A stretch of 64,000 bases of DNA, taken from Vulcanisaeta distributa JCM 11213 (GTDB lineage: Archaea; Thermoproteota; Thermoprotei; Thermoproteales; Thermocladiaceae). Made by a program: the position numbers and the translations under genes. The notes below the pieces were generated by a model. That model worked only from the letters and a program-made list of their open reading frames with translations, was not told the DNA's origin and did not search any database. Of this stretch, positions 34,275-45,257 are shown one piece after another; position 1 is the stretch's first letter; the number at the start of each line of letters is the position of its first letter. The stretch covers positions 1 through 64,000 of the forward strand of contig BBCS01000007.1 of NCBI GenBank assembly GCA_001316125.1, written 5' to 3'.

Positions 34275-35482
34275 TCAGTTTAATTTGTCGCCACCGTGAT
34301 TAAGCACCTCCATCACTATGCGCTTAATATCCTCCTCAGAAGCCTAATGCCCATGTCACCCAACTCCTTAACCCTCCTTAGCACTGCATTAACAATGTCA
34401 TCGCGCGGCTCAATACCCATGGACTTAAGGACATAAATTATCGAGTGCTACCACTGTGCTTTCCAACGACTATCCTCCTACTCATACCCACTGCCCCCCC
34501 TGGGTCTATTGGCTCGTATGTTAGTGGGTTCGAGAGGACTCCGTGAACGTGGATACCAGACTCATGCGAGAAGGCGTTAGCCCCAACAATGGCCTTATTC
34601 GGTGGTACAGGTATCCCAAAGAGCTTAGAGACTAAATCAGAGACCTCCTTAATCTTCTCGAACCTGATCCCAGCATCATAATTAAGTAGGAACCTCACGG
34701 CAGCCGCAATCTCCTCAAGCGCCGCATTGCCTGCCCTCTCGCCAACACCGTTTATAGTTCCATGGGCCTGGTCAGCCCCCCCAGCCTCAATTGCAGCCAC
34801 GCTATTTGCCACGGCCATCCCAAAGTCATCGTGACAATGCACACTCAGTAAGTAATTGCCCCCCCTAACATTCTCCCTAACGAACCTAACGAGCGATGCC
34901 ATCTTACTCGGCCACATCACGCCTACGGTATCCGCAATATCGAGTCTATCAGCACCCGCATTAACAACCTCCTGGAAAACCCTGACCAGGAACTTAGGGT
35001 CACTCCTTGTCGCATCCTCCGCGCTGAATTCCACGGTTAGGCCATGGGACTTTGCATAACTTACTGCGTTCACAGCTGCCTCGACCACCTCCTCCCTATT
35101 CATCCTGAGTTTATACCTCATGTGTAGGTCTGACGTGGCTATGAAAATGTGTATTGCATTCACGTCGGCATCAATCGCCTTATCAATATCCTCCCTCCTG
35201 GTCCTCGCCAACGCAATAACTTCCGAATTACTTACCTCCCTGGCTATTGACTTAACGGCCTAAACTCACCCTCACTAACTATTGGAAAGCCAGCCTCAAT
35301 AGAGTCGACACCCAACTCCTCAAGCTTTAACGCAATTAGTAACTTATCCTCGGGTTTCAGGGCAACACCAGGGGGGGTTTGCTCACCATCTGAGCGTCGT
35401 ATCTAACAGTCTCACGTATTTATTTCCAGGGGGGGAAGCCCTAACTACGTCTCCCTGAGCAATCTAACCCACCGTATCCCAT
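34275..35482 (-). CDS. leuA: 2-Isopropylmalate synthase family enzyme (frame broken)
   Basis: About 390 residues. [37 protein letters not shown] and [11 protein letters not shown] identify the LeuA/CimA/homocitrate synthase TIM barrel. The length suggests a synthase lacking, or with a very short, regulatory LeuA_dimer domain. Breaks: about 35450, 35390 (dinucleotide loss and seven C), 35265 and 34440; the restored C-terminus ends NHGGDKLN at 34275. The TATA box (complement of about 35495-35505) fits a leaderless ATG at 35482. Its partner for leucine synthesis is the LeuCDB set; a homocitrate role cannot be excluded. Confidence 0.82.
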
Positions 35483-35572
35483 AATAAAAATACTTTATTT
35501 AAGTATTTCCCTAAGATATAGATTAACCATAACCGATTAGTGATCCACATTATATTAGTTATATGGCGGAAA

Positions 35573-35709
35573 AGCTTAAATATTCTATAAATTGACTTAT
35601 GTCTGATGAGGTGCTTTATTCTTTACGTATGATGTGGATGAAAATAATGGGGGGGAAAGTAATGGGTTGAGTCCGCGGTCAAACCATGCGGTGATTATGC
35701 ATGGAGTGA
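35573..35709 (+). promoter_or_regulatory. ilvB promoter and untranslated or leader-peptide region
   Basis: A TATA box gcttaaatattc (35573-35584) is about 26 nt before an ATG at 35599, well upstream of the ilvB GTG at 35710. The message would start with a short frame (MSDEVLYSLRMMWMKIMG), which runs on to about 44 codons ending near 35744 if the seven-G run at 35649 is four. This is either a leader peptide, a mis-joined N-terminus of IlvB, or coincidence. Confidence 0.4.
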
Positions 35710-37464
35710 GTGCGTCGGGTGATTATAGTGCCTAGGGCCGTTGATTTATTGGTTAGGGAGATGGAGGGCATGGGCGTTAGGGAGGTCTTTGGCATTATTG
35801 GTGGCCAGATAATGCCGTTCTTTGACGCATTATATAACTCTAATATTAAGGTTTATATGTTTAGACATGAGCAGGGCGCAATACATGCCGCGGATGCCTA
35901 CGGCAGGGTCATGAGGAGGCCCATGACCGTTGTCGTTACGTCAGGCCCAGGCGCCACAAACCTACTCACTGGGCTTACAAACGCAATGATGGATTCATCA
36001 CCACTAATAGCAATAACCGGTCAGGTCCCAACCGCGTTCTTCGGGAGGGATGCGTTTCAGGAGACGGACATAGTTGGCGCGACCATGCCGGTTACTAAGC
36101 ACACATTCATGGTTAAGAGACCTGAGGACTTAGTCCCCCGTGTTTAAGGCTGCTTATGAAATATCGATTAACGGTAGGCCGGGCCCGGTCGTCATAGACT
36201 TGCCGAGGGATGTGCAGTTAACGGATGTCGACCCAGCAATTGTTAGAGGTAGGGTGATAAGGATAGTCAGGAAGGCAATCCCAGAGCCCGACCCCTCATT
36301 AATTGCCTATGCACTTAAGCTACTCCTAACTGCCGAGAGGCCCGTGATGCTGGTTGGCGGTGGTGTTTGCTGGAGTGGGGGGGCGACTAATGAGGTCTTG
36401 ACCCTCGCCGAGCTAATAGGCATGCCCATAGTCACCACACTGCCAGGTAAGAACTGCGTGCCCAGTAATCACCCACTGGTTATGGGTCCCTCGGGGATGC
36501 ACGGTAGGCTTGAGGCCGATGCGGCCATAATAAATGCCGACGTAATACTCGCCGTGGGTACGAGATTCAGCGATAGGACTGTGGGTAACTTCAACGAGTT
36601 CAGGAGGGGTAGGAAGATAATACATATAGACATTGATAGGAGTGAGATTGGTAAGAATGTCAAGCCTGAGGTCGGTATTGTCGGTGACGCTAAGGCAGTC
36701 TTATCAACCATGATTAAGCTAGTGCAAAGCACTTGAGAGAAGACATGATGCGTTCATTAAGTGGTTAAGGGTATTAAGGAGAGTTATGAGGAGTATAGGA
36801 GGAGAGTCGACATCAATGGGTTCGCGCCATGGAAGGTCCTGAAGGTCCTTAGGGAGGTGATGCCACCGCACTCAATAACCACGACGGGGGGGGTTGGTAG
36901 CCACCAGATGTGGTGTGAGCTTCACTGGGACGTTTATGTGCCTGGAACCTTCATAACAAGTGCGGGCCTTGGAACAATGGGGGGGTTTGGGCTACCCGCA
37001 GCCCTGGGTGCGAAGATTGCCAGGCCTGATGTGCCCGTGCTCGATATTGATGGTGATGGGTCATTCCAAATGACTATGCAGAACCTAGCCCTTGTCCGCG
37101 AGTACGGCCTACCCGTGATAGTGACTATATTCGATAATTCAACACTCATGCTTGTTAGGCATTGGCAGGTTATGCTGTATAATAGGAGGATAATTGCCGT
37201 GGACTTCAACGTAAATCCAGACTTCATGAAGATTGCCGAGGCTACGGGATAGAGGGCGTTAGGCCGAGTAGCTATGATGAGTTGAGGAGTGCCGTGGCGA
37301 GGGCCGTTAGGAATAATGAGGCGTTGATTGTTGACGTAACCATTGATAGGGAGAGGGACTTCGTGCTACCCTTCGTGCCATCGGGCAAGTGGCTTGAGGA
37401 GGTCATACTACCGGAGGGCTTTAGGGTCAACCTTAGGTACCCAGGTGATGGCTATGGAGAGTGA
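35710..37464 (+). CDS. ilvB: Acetolactate synthase large subunit (frame broken)
   Basis: About 585 residues. Signatures: FRHEQGAIHAADAYGR (catalytic Glu), TSGPGATNLLTG, AITGQVP, NGRPGPVVIDLPRDV and the thiamine diphosphate motif DGDGSFQMTMQNLALVREYG. It condenses two pyruvates (Val/Leu) or pyruvate and 2-oxobutyrate (Ile). Breaks at about 36137, 36740 and 37250 split it into four pieces. I use the GTG at 35710; the coding signal upstream is weak. It overlaps ilvN by 17 bp, and ilvN overlaps ilvC, giving a tight ilvBNC operon. Confidence 0.92.
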
Positions 37465-37741
37465 CTTCTCGATAGAGGTCATAATGAGTAATGAGGTTAA
37501 TCCACTTGACGCCGTGGTTAGGGCTATGAACGTGATTAGGAGGGGGGGTAAGGTAACGATTAAGCACATGGTGATAGACATGAGTGACTCAGTTATCAGG
37601 GTTTCCATTAGGGCTAGGGGGGGCGAGGAGGATGAGGTTAGGTGGGTCTGTAATAAACTTGATAAGCTCTATGATGTGGTAAATGTTAAATATATGCCCG
37701 AAGAAGTACACATGAATAAGGTGGTGGTTGGTAATGGCTAG
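37448..37741 (+). CDS. ilvN: Acetolactate synthase regulatory subunit-like protein
   Basis: 97 residues ([18 protein letters not shown]). An ACT-like fold is suggested by [27 protein letters not shown] and the final beta strand region. It is shorter and more divergent than bacterial IlvN (about 160 residues), so it may be a minimal ACT-domain regulator. The assignment rests largely on its position between ilvB and ilvC with overlaps on both sides. The other possible start is the Met two codons later. Confidence 0.7.
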   Translation: MAMESDFSIEVIMSNEVNPLDAVVRAMNVIRRGGKVTIKHMVIDMSDSVIRVSIRARGGEEDEVRWVCNKLDKLYDVVNVKYMPEEVHMNKVVVGNG

Positions 37742-38733
37742 GATATACAAAGATGGGGGGGATGCGGACCTATCGGTGATAAGGGGGGGTAAGGTAGTGG
37801 CTGTGCTTGGTTACGGCATCCAGGGTAGGGCGTGGGCCTTAAACATGAGGGATAGTGGTGTCAAGGTCATTGTTGGCGTCAGGCCTGGCAAGAGCTTTGA
37901 CCTGGCTCGGCAGGAGGGCTTTGAGGTCTACCCAGTGGGTGATGCGGTTAGGAGGGCCGACATAATAGCGGTCCTACTACCCGACATGGTACAGCCAAGT
38001 GTTTGGGAGTCTGAGATCGCGCCGGGCCTTAGGCGTGGCATGACTGTGGTGTTTGCCCATGGCTTCAACATTAGGTTTGGGTTAATAAGGCCGCCAAGTG
38101 ATGTGGACGTAGTCCTAATAGCGCCTAAGGCTCCAGGTAAGGCCGTTAGGGATGAGTTCGTTAGGGGGGGTTGGGGGGGAGTCCCGGCACTCGTCGCAGT
38201 TCACCAGGACTTCACGGGGGGGAGTGCCCTGAAGACGGCATTGGCGATTGCCAAGGCCAATGGGTTCACGAGAGTGGGCGTAATAGAGACGACCTTCGCC
38301 GAGGAGACGGAGACCGACCTAATCGGTGAGCAGAACGTGCTTGTTGGCGGGCTACTGCAGTTGTTGAGGTATGGCTTTGAGGTTATGGTGGAGCTCGGTT
38401 ACCAACCTGAGGTGGCTTACTTCGAGGCCATTAATGAGGCTAAGCTAATAATGGACCTGATATGGGAGAGGGGGACTCACTGGGATGCTTCTAGGCGTTA
38501 GTGAGACTGCTAGGTATGGTGGCTTGACGGTTGGGCCATACGTAATTAATGAGGATGTTAAGAAGAGGATGAAGGAGGCTGCGAGAGGGTTAGGAGCGGC
38601 GAGTTTGCTAAGGAGTGGATTGCGGAGTATCAGAGGGGGTGCGCCAAGGCTCAGGGAGTTACTTGAGCAGGTTAGTAATAGCCAGGTTGAGAGGGTTGGC
38701 GAGTTCCTAAGGCAGTTGATGAGAAGCAAGTAA
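37734..38733 (+). CDS. ilvC: Ketol-acid reductoisomerase (frame broken near C-terminus)
   Basis: About 330 residues. The start MARIYKDG is followed by the NADPH-binding [19 protein letters not shown], then [18 protein letters not shown], the Mg-binding [12 protein letters not shown] and the C-terminal ETARYG and VGPYVI blocks. Breaks at about 38475 and within 38590-38650 (single base gains) separate the last 80 residues, which when restored read [15 protein letters not shown] and end in MRSK. The enzyme converts acetolactate to dihydroxyisovalerate. The ATG lies inside the end of ilvN, indicating coupled translation. No ilvD is present in the window. Confidence 0.93.
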
Positions 38734-38970
38734 GCCCCTATTCTAAAATTCATCAACCTTCAAAAATAAACAATCCATAATTCTCGCCCATTACCCACGG
38801 CATGCCTGAAGGACCGCTGGACCGCTTATTAATTATGATAATTATGAATTATAAATCATGATTATATATTATGAATAATTTTCAATAATTTAGAGGTTAG
38901 TCTATTGGCTTATTAATCTTTTATTTTTGACTTAGGCAAAATTTTAATCTATGATGCGGTCCATTAAGCC

Positions 38971-41900
38971 GTGAGTTATAGGGCGTTGGATATTGGCCGA
39001 GTTAAGAGGCCGTTGGGTAGGCTTAAGATTACGCCGGAAATGTGCATTGGCGATGAATTGTGCGTTAAGAGGTGCCCAATGGGTGTCCTGGAGCTAACTA
39101 AGGAGGAGGTTAATCCAAGGGGGTTATCATTATGTCAGGGTTAGGCCTGGTAAGGAGGTTGATTGCGTGGCATGTGGTATATGTGAAAAGGTCTGCCCAA
39201 CAAACGCCATATATGTCGAGCATGAGGAGGAAATAACAATTAAGGATTACTTAATGAAGATTGACAAGACTAAGGTCACGCAAGAGAGTGCTACTAACAA
39301 TAGGTCCTTGTGATCGGCGGTGGTATTGCTGGTATTGAGGCTGCTCTTGCTTTGGCTGGCATGGGTTATAGGGTTACGCTTGTTGAGAAGTCCCCGGCCA
39401 TCGGCGGTAAGATGGCAATGCTCGACAAGACATTCCCAACCCTCGACTGCTCAATATGCATAGAAGGACCATTAATGAGCGATACCTCGAATAATAGGAA
39501 CATCGAGGTATTAACGCTGGCAGAATTAATAGAATTAAAAGGTGAACCAGGCCATTATAGGGCTAAGATCCTCGTCAAGCCGAGGTACGTGACCAACGAA
39601 TGCACTAAGTGCGGGTTGTGTGAGGGCGTGTGCCCCCGTGGTGGTTCCAAGCGAGTATAATGCGGGTATTGGCCTTAGGAAGGCCATATACCTACCATTC
39701 CCACAGGCGGAGCCCGGCATCTACGCCATAGACCCAGACCTATGCCTAAACAAGCCCCCTGAGAACATAGCCTGCAATAGGTGCGTTAGTGTCTGTGAGC
39801 CTAGGACCATACTATTCACCATGATGCCCAGGATAATCGAGAGGGAGGTGGCTGCGGTCATAGTGGCCACGGGATACGAACTAGAGGGTGGCGAGGTATT
39901 GACTAAGTATGGCTATGGAAAACACCCTGACGTACTCACGGCGATGGAGTTCGAGAGGCTCGTCAACGCCACGGGACCATCATTAGGCGAGGTGGTTAAA
40001 CTAAGTAATCATGGACACCCGAGGAAGGTCCTATTCATATCCTGCATAGGCTCTAGGACGAGTAGGGCAAACCCATACTGCTCAAAGGTCTGTTGCGAGT
40101 ACCTGCTTAAGCAAGCCATTTACGCGAAGAATCACGGCATTGATGACGTCACCATATTATACATGAATGACGTTAGGACCTACGGCAAGGGTTTCGAGAA
40201 CCTATACCAAAGGGCTGTTGAGAGGGGGGGTGTCAGGATAGTCCATGGTAGGCCAATGATGATAGGCCCTGTCAACGGTTCAATAAGGGTTAAGTACGAG
40301 GATACGCGGAGTGGGGGGGAGGTCAGGGTTGAGGATTACGACATGGTTGTCCTGGCACCAACCATGAGGCCACCTAAGGACATGCAGAGACTAGCCAATG
40401 CATTGGGTCTCGAACTTGATAGGTACGGCTTCATCAAGGTAAACCCGGCAAATCCCGTTGAGACAAACATCCCCGGCATATTCGTGGCAGGGAGCGCCTC
40501 CGGGCCCACGGACATTACGGAGTCGGTACTCATGGGCTTGGCAGCTGCGGCCCAGGCCGTGGGCTTCATGGGCAAATCCATAATAGAGACTGAGGAGTTT
40601 AGTGAAACCATAGAGCGGAGAAGCCGAGGATAGGCGTCTTTGTTTGCCACTGCGGTAGTAATATAGCCGGTATCGCCGATGTGAACGAGTTGGTCAAGTT
40701 TTCGAGGGGATTGCCTGGCGTGGTCCATGCCGAGGACATACCCTTCGCCTGCTCGAAGCTGGGTTAGACCGAATCGCCGAGTCAATAAAGAGGAATAACC
40801 TTAACAGAGTCGTTGTTGCGGCCTGCTCACCGGCAACTCACCTTAGGTTTTTCCAGGATTCTGCGAGGAGGGCTGGTCTTAATCCGTACCTCGTGGAGAT
40901 GGCGAACATTAGGAACCTGGATACGTGGGTCCACAACGATAGGAAGGTGGCCACAGAAAAGGCAAAGGACATGATAAAAATGGCCGTGGCCAAGGCATCA
41001 CTCATGAGGCCCTTCAGACCCGAGAAGCTCGGTATAATTAAGAGGGCGTTAGTCATCGGTTGCGGCCCCCCCGCGGGGCTAGCGACTGTTAATGCCCTCG
41101 TTAATGCTGGTGTTGAGACCATAGTGGTTGAACTAGGGAGTAAGTGCGGTGGTCCTTATCTAAACGACTTCGTGATTAGGTACTTACCAGAGGGTATCAG
41201 GGCTAAGGAGGTGGTTAACAAATTGCTTAAGGTTCTTGAGAACCCCCCCAGGGTTAAGGTTTATTACAGAACCACGGTTAAGGACGTGTCTGGCTTCACG
41301 GGTAACTTCCATGTCGTCCTGAGTAACGGCATCGAGCTCGACGTAGGCGCAATAATAGTGGCCACGGGAGCCAGCCCCATCAACACCGTTAACTACAATG
41401 CTGGCGATGGGCTTAAGGTCATGACCGTACATGACTTAATCAATGGGGGGGTTTAAACGTCGGCAATGACGTATTATTCATCGACCTATGCAATAAGCCT
41501 TATTGCCAAGCCGTAATGTTCAACATGGCGTTAACCCTGAGGAGGCAGGTAAGAATGTGTATGTCGTTGTCAAGGACGTCATGATGGTTGGGACCCAGTA
41601 TGAGGATCTGTATAGGGAGGTTAGGAGGCTGGTGTTACAATACTGAGGGTTCCAAGGGATGGCAATGTCATGAACCACGTGGTGCTCAATCACGACACTG
41701 CCGTGATTAGGGATGTGGAGCTTAGTGGAGACGTGACAGTGCGCATAGACTCAGTCGTACTTAACACGCCCATGAAGCCCAACTCAGACGAGGTTTCGAA
41801 GATTTTGAGGCTTTCTAAGGATCAGGAGGGCTTCCTTATGGAGGCTCACCCGAAGCTCGGTCCAGTGGACACGATGACCCCAGGAATATTCATAGCCGGT

Positions 41901-42662
41901 GCTGTCAGCTCATAGGGGGCTTTGGCGAGGCTATATTGGAGGGTTACGCGGCAGCCGCTAGGGCGTTGACACTGTTATCCAGAGACTACATAATTAAGGA
42001 GGTCTCAGTGCCGAAGGTGGACCCAAGCAAATGCGTTGGCTGCCTACTATGCGTTAAGGCCTGTCCGTACAGCGCCATCAAGGGCGAGCCTGGTAAACCT
42101 GTTACAATAGACCCAGCCGCCTGCCAGGGTTGTGGTTCATGTGTTGGTGAGTGTCCATACGGCGCACTGGATATGGACTTACTCAGTGATGATGCTATTT
42201 TGGCTCAGGTTGAGGCTGCCTTGCTGAGGAGCCCGAGAAGAAGGTAGTAATGTTCACATGCGCCTACTGCTCCTACTACGCGGCCGATAACACGGGGGGG
42301 ATACTGAAGCTTCAGTATCCACCGCATATTAGGATAATTAGGTTACAATGTAGCTCAAGGCTTAATTGGAGGCATGTTAAGCGTGCTTTTGAGCTTGGTG
42401 CTGCCGGTGTCTTCGTGACTGGTTGTAGCTTGGTGACTGCCACTACATAACGGCCAACTACAACACGGTCAGGAGATTCGAAAACTGGAAAAAGAAGCTG
42501 AAAAACATAGGCGTGAGAGAAGAAAGATTCCAACTAAGATTGTTTGGCGCGCCGGACGTTAAGGACTTCATAGAGGCTGCAAATGAGGCGAAGAGAATCG
42601 TTGAAACAGTGACTAGGGAGGAGATTGAAATGACGAAACAAAGAATCAAGCAATTAAGGTGA
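38971..42662 (+). CDS. hdrA: Ferredoxin-HdrA-HdrA-MvhD fusion protein (many frame breaks)
   Basis: About 1,220 residues when single-base errors are corrected. Order: two [4Fe-4S] motifs (CVACGICEKVCP); an HdrA FAD module (VLVIGGGIAGIEAA, MAMLDKTFPTLDCSICIEGP) with CTKCGLCEGVCP; a second HdrA-type half with FVCHCGSNIAG, CSPATHLRFF, VIGCGPAGLATVN; two C-terminal clusters (CVGCLLCVKACPYSAIKG); and an MvhD-like tail (CAYCSYYAADNTG, GCSLGDCHYI). Junctions at 39300, 40620 and 42225 open when one G is restored, so fusion is favoured over separate genes. A GTG at 38971 is 26 nt after a TATA-like ttttaatcta. Such proteins pass electrons to heterodisulfide- or Qmo-like partners; the acceptor is unknown. 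Confidence 0.75.
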
Positions 42663-42967
42663 TGCATGTGGGCATAGCAAACCCCACACTTAAGGAGGAG
42701 CTGCTTAAGTTTGAGCCCACGGCGTCGCTATGCTACCAATGCGGTACATGCACCACGGTTTGCCCAATGTCTGAGTTTGGGCTGAACACAAGGTTAGTGA
42801 TGAAGTTGGCGAACTTAGGTATAGTGAATGATTGGGTGCGTAAAGTCATATGGCTATGTACAGGTTGCGGCCTATGCCAGGAAAATTGCCCAAACGAGAT
42901 TAGGATACCCAACGTGATTAGGTTCATTAGGTCGAAAATAATAATTGAACAACAAAGAGGTAGGTAA
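42659..42967 (+). CDS. hdrC: HdrC-like [4Fe-4S] subunit
   Basis: 102 residues, frame intact. Two ferredoxin clusters, CYQCGTCTTVCPMSEFG and CTGCGLCQENCPNEIR, with the long helix between them, are the HdrC/QmoC-type iron-sulfur subunit pattern. The start (GTG 42659 or ATG 42662) overlaps the stop of the fusion gene, so both are co-translated. HdrC normally passes electrons to HdrB, but no CCG-domain HdrB is nearby. Its membrane heme partner, as in QmoC, is also absent from this locus. Confidence 0.85.
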   Translation: MMHVGIANPTLKEELLKFEPTASLCYQCGTCTTVCPMSEFGLNTRLVMKLANLGIVNDWVRKVIWLCTGCGLCQENCPNEIRIPNVIRFIRSKIIIEQQRGR

Positions 42968-43037
42968 TGCGATAAATTATCATTATCAAAAATAAACAAA
43001 TTTTATCACAAGGTACTTACACCCCATATAGAACTTC

Positions 43038-44200
43038 ATGACCCTCAAGCCAGAGATTAAGTGGGGGGGATTGGAAGGCGTTTATGTTAAGGAAAGCGGT
43101 ATATGCCTAATAGACCTTGACAATGCTAAAATATACTACAGGGGGGGTTATGAGCTGAGCGACCTCGCCCTTAAATCCACATTCGAGGAGACCGCATACT
43201 TAGTGCTCAGGGGTAAACTACCGAGTAGGGCAGAGCTAAGGGAGTTCACCAGTGAATTGGCATCAAATAGGGAATTACCCAAGGAATTACTGACGCTCCT
43301 CAGGGGGGGTTTACCCAATGGCCTTAGGCCCATTGACGTACTTAGACTAAGCATTGATTACCTGGGCACCCTCGACAAGGAGGCAACGGCTAAGGGACCC
43401 AATGAAGAGACTAAGGCAATTAGGTTAATAGCCATGGCACCGACCATCGTTGCGACATACCATAGATTGACCATGGATGGCTCAATACCAAAGCCTAGGG
43501 CGGACTTAAGCCATGTGGCTAATTACTACTACATGTTTTTCGGCAGGGAACCCAGCGATGAGGAGCTTAGGGCTTTAGAGACTATGTTCATAACGTACAT
43601 GGAGCACGGCATGAACAACTCCTCATTCACTGCCATAACCGTAGCATCCACATTAACAGACATATACTCAGTGATTGTGGCGGCTCTCTCAAGCTTAAAG
43701 GGCCCATTGCATGGCGGCGCTAACTTTGAAGCCTTGAAGACGATAATCGAGGTTGGCGACCCAAGCCGCGCAGAGGAGTACGTAATTAGCAAGGTGAGGA
43801 GGGGGGGTGAGAAGATCATAGGGTTTGGACATAGAGTGTATAAGAGGTTTGCGGACCCAAGGACAACCTATCTAAAGGATTTAGCCAGGAGGTTGGCGGT
43901 GAGTAAGGGCGGTGATTATTTAAGACTTTTCGAGATCGCGAGGGCGCTTGAGGATGCGGTTGAGAGACACCTAGGCCATAAGGCGTGCATGCCAATACTG
44001 ACCTCTATGCATCCCTGATCTATTACATGCTGGGCTTCCCAATGGAGTATAACCCAGCCAATTTCGCGCTGGCGAGGATAGTCGGTTGGGTGGCTCACGT
44101 AATTGAGTACTGGGACGTAGGTGGTAGATTAATAAGGCCCATGGAGTACTACGTGGGTCCACGCGACTTAAAATATTTACCAATCAGTGAGAGGGAGTGA
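43038..44200 (+). CDS. gltA: Citrate synthase (one frameshift)
   Basis: About 387 residues. Catalytic residues lie in GPLHGGANFEAL (His), GFGHRVYK (His) and NTDLYASL (Asp), the latter restored at about 44000 where a base is missing (MPILTSMHP is out of frame). Two apparent Gly-Gly insertions (43140, 43305, 43800) come from seven-G runs. Condenses oxaloacetate with acetyl-CoA; a 2-methylcitrate role cannot be excluded. It stands alone with its own upstream region, next to the Hdr genes and the POR operon. Confidence 0.93.
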
Positions 44201-44344
44201 GAAGGGATTATTTCATTTATACCGTGATAATGATGACCTCACTAATTGCACTAGGGATTTTCTACAGTGGACTAATTTCATTATTATAAATACTTAAAAA
44301 TTTGTAAAATTGTTTATAACCAAACATACTCAAGAGGACTTGGT

Positions 44345-44907
44345 ATGATGAGTGAAAGTTATGAAATAGTGTTCTTCGGCAGAGGTGGACAGGGCGCCGT
44401 AACCGCAGCACAGATATTGGCATTGGCAGCTGTGGGTAAGGGATTATACGCATTAGCATACCCAGAGTTTGGGCCGGAGAGGAGGGGGGGCGCACCCGTT
44501 AGGTCGTACCTAGCAATATCCACTGAGCCGATAGAGGTTAGGGAGCCAATAGAGAGGCCTAATATATCCATTGTCTTCGGCCCAGACCTACTGAGGTTAA
44601 CCCGGAAATACCTGGGAGGACGCGTGATTACATAGTCATAAATTCAAGGCGCTACGAAACCGTTGAGCCATACTTAAGGGACTTTAGTGGTGGTATAGTT
44701 CATATAAATGCATATGATTTGTCAAGTAAGTACTTGGGCAGGGCTATAGTCAACACGGCAATGCTTGGGGCATTATTGAAGGTCTTCGATGCAGTAACGG
44801 TTAATGATGTTGCCGAGGCAGTGCAAAAGGTCTTTGGCGGTAGGTTGGGCAAGGCAAATGCGGAGCTCATTAGGGTAGCGTATAATGAGGCGCGGGTGAT
44901 TAAATGA
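44345..44907 (+). CDS. porG: 2-Oxoacid:ferredoxin oxidoreductase gamma subunit (one frameshift)
   Basis: About 186 residues. FFGRGGQGAVTAAQILALAA and YPEFGPERRGAPVRSYLAIS are the gamma-subunit signature; the second half (YLRDFSGGIVHINAY ... NTAMLGALLKVFD) follows a break at about 44630. It is first in a four-gene operon in the classic archaeal order gamma-delta-alpha-beta, with 4-nt overlaps between gamma and delta and between delta and alpha. Substrate is most likely pyruvate; 2-oxoisovalerate is an alternative for paralogues. Confidence 0.92.
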
Positions 44908-45257
44908 GTACAAGTGACTGGGCACCAAGGAGCATTAAGTTGCTGGGTTGGAGGGAGTTACCTGCCATTGGTGGTTATGTAATAGAGCCGATGAGCACGG
45001 CAAGGAATAACACGGGTTCCTGGAGGACTGAGAGGCCCGTGATAAATCAAGACCTGTGCATTAGGTGTAGGACCTGCTGGACATACTGCCCTGAGCCGGC
45101 GATACTGGAGCTCGATAAGCCCTACGTTACTAAGGATGGTAGGAAATACGACATAACCTACGAGATTGATTACGACCACTGCAAGGGCTGTGGGATATGC
45201 GCCCACGAATGTCCAACAAAGGCAATAAAGATGGTCCCCGAGGGTGTTGAGGAATGA
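44904..45257 (+). CDS. porD: 2-Oxoacid:ferredoxin oxidoreductase delta subunit (ferredoxin-like)
   Basis: 117 residues, frame intact. Two [4Fe-4S] motifs, CIRCRTCWTYCPEPAI and CKGCGICAHECPTKAI, the standard delta-subunit pattern (CxxCxxCxxxCP twice). The N-terminal 60 residues include PISTARN-like TGSWRTERPV. It carries electrons from the TPP active site of PorB to ferredoxin. Overlaps porG by ATGA and porA by TGATG-like spacing. Confidence 0.93.
   Translation: MSTSDWAPRSIKLLGWRELPAIGGYVIEPMSTARNNTGSWRTERPVINQDLCIRCRTCWTYCPEPAILELDKPYVTKDGRKYDITYEIDYDHCKGCGICAHECPTKAIKMVPEGVEE

Noticed and set aside
42659..42967. HdrC-like gene as an HdrB subunit
   Set aside because: It has two CxxCxxCxxxCP motifs and no CCG domain, so it is HdrC type.
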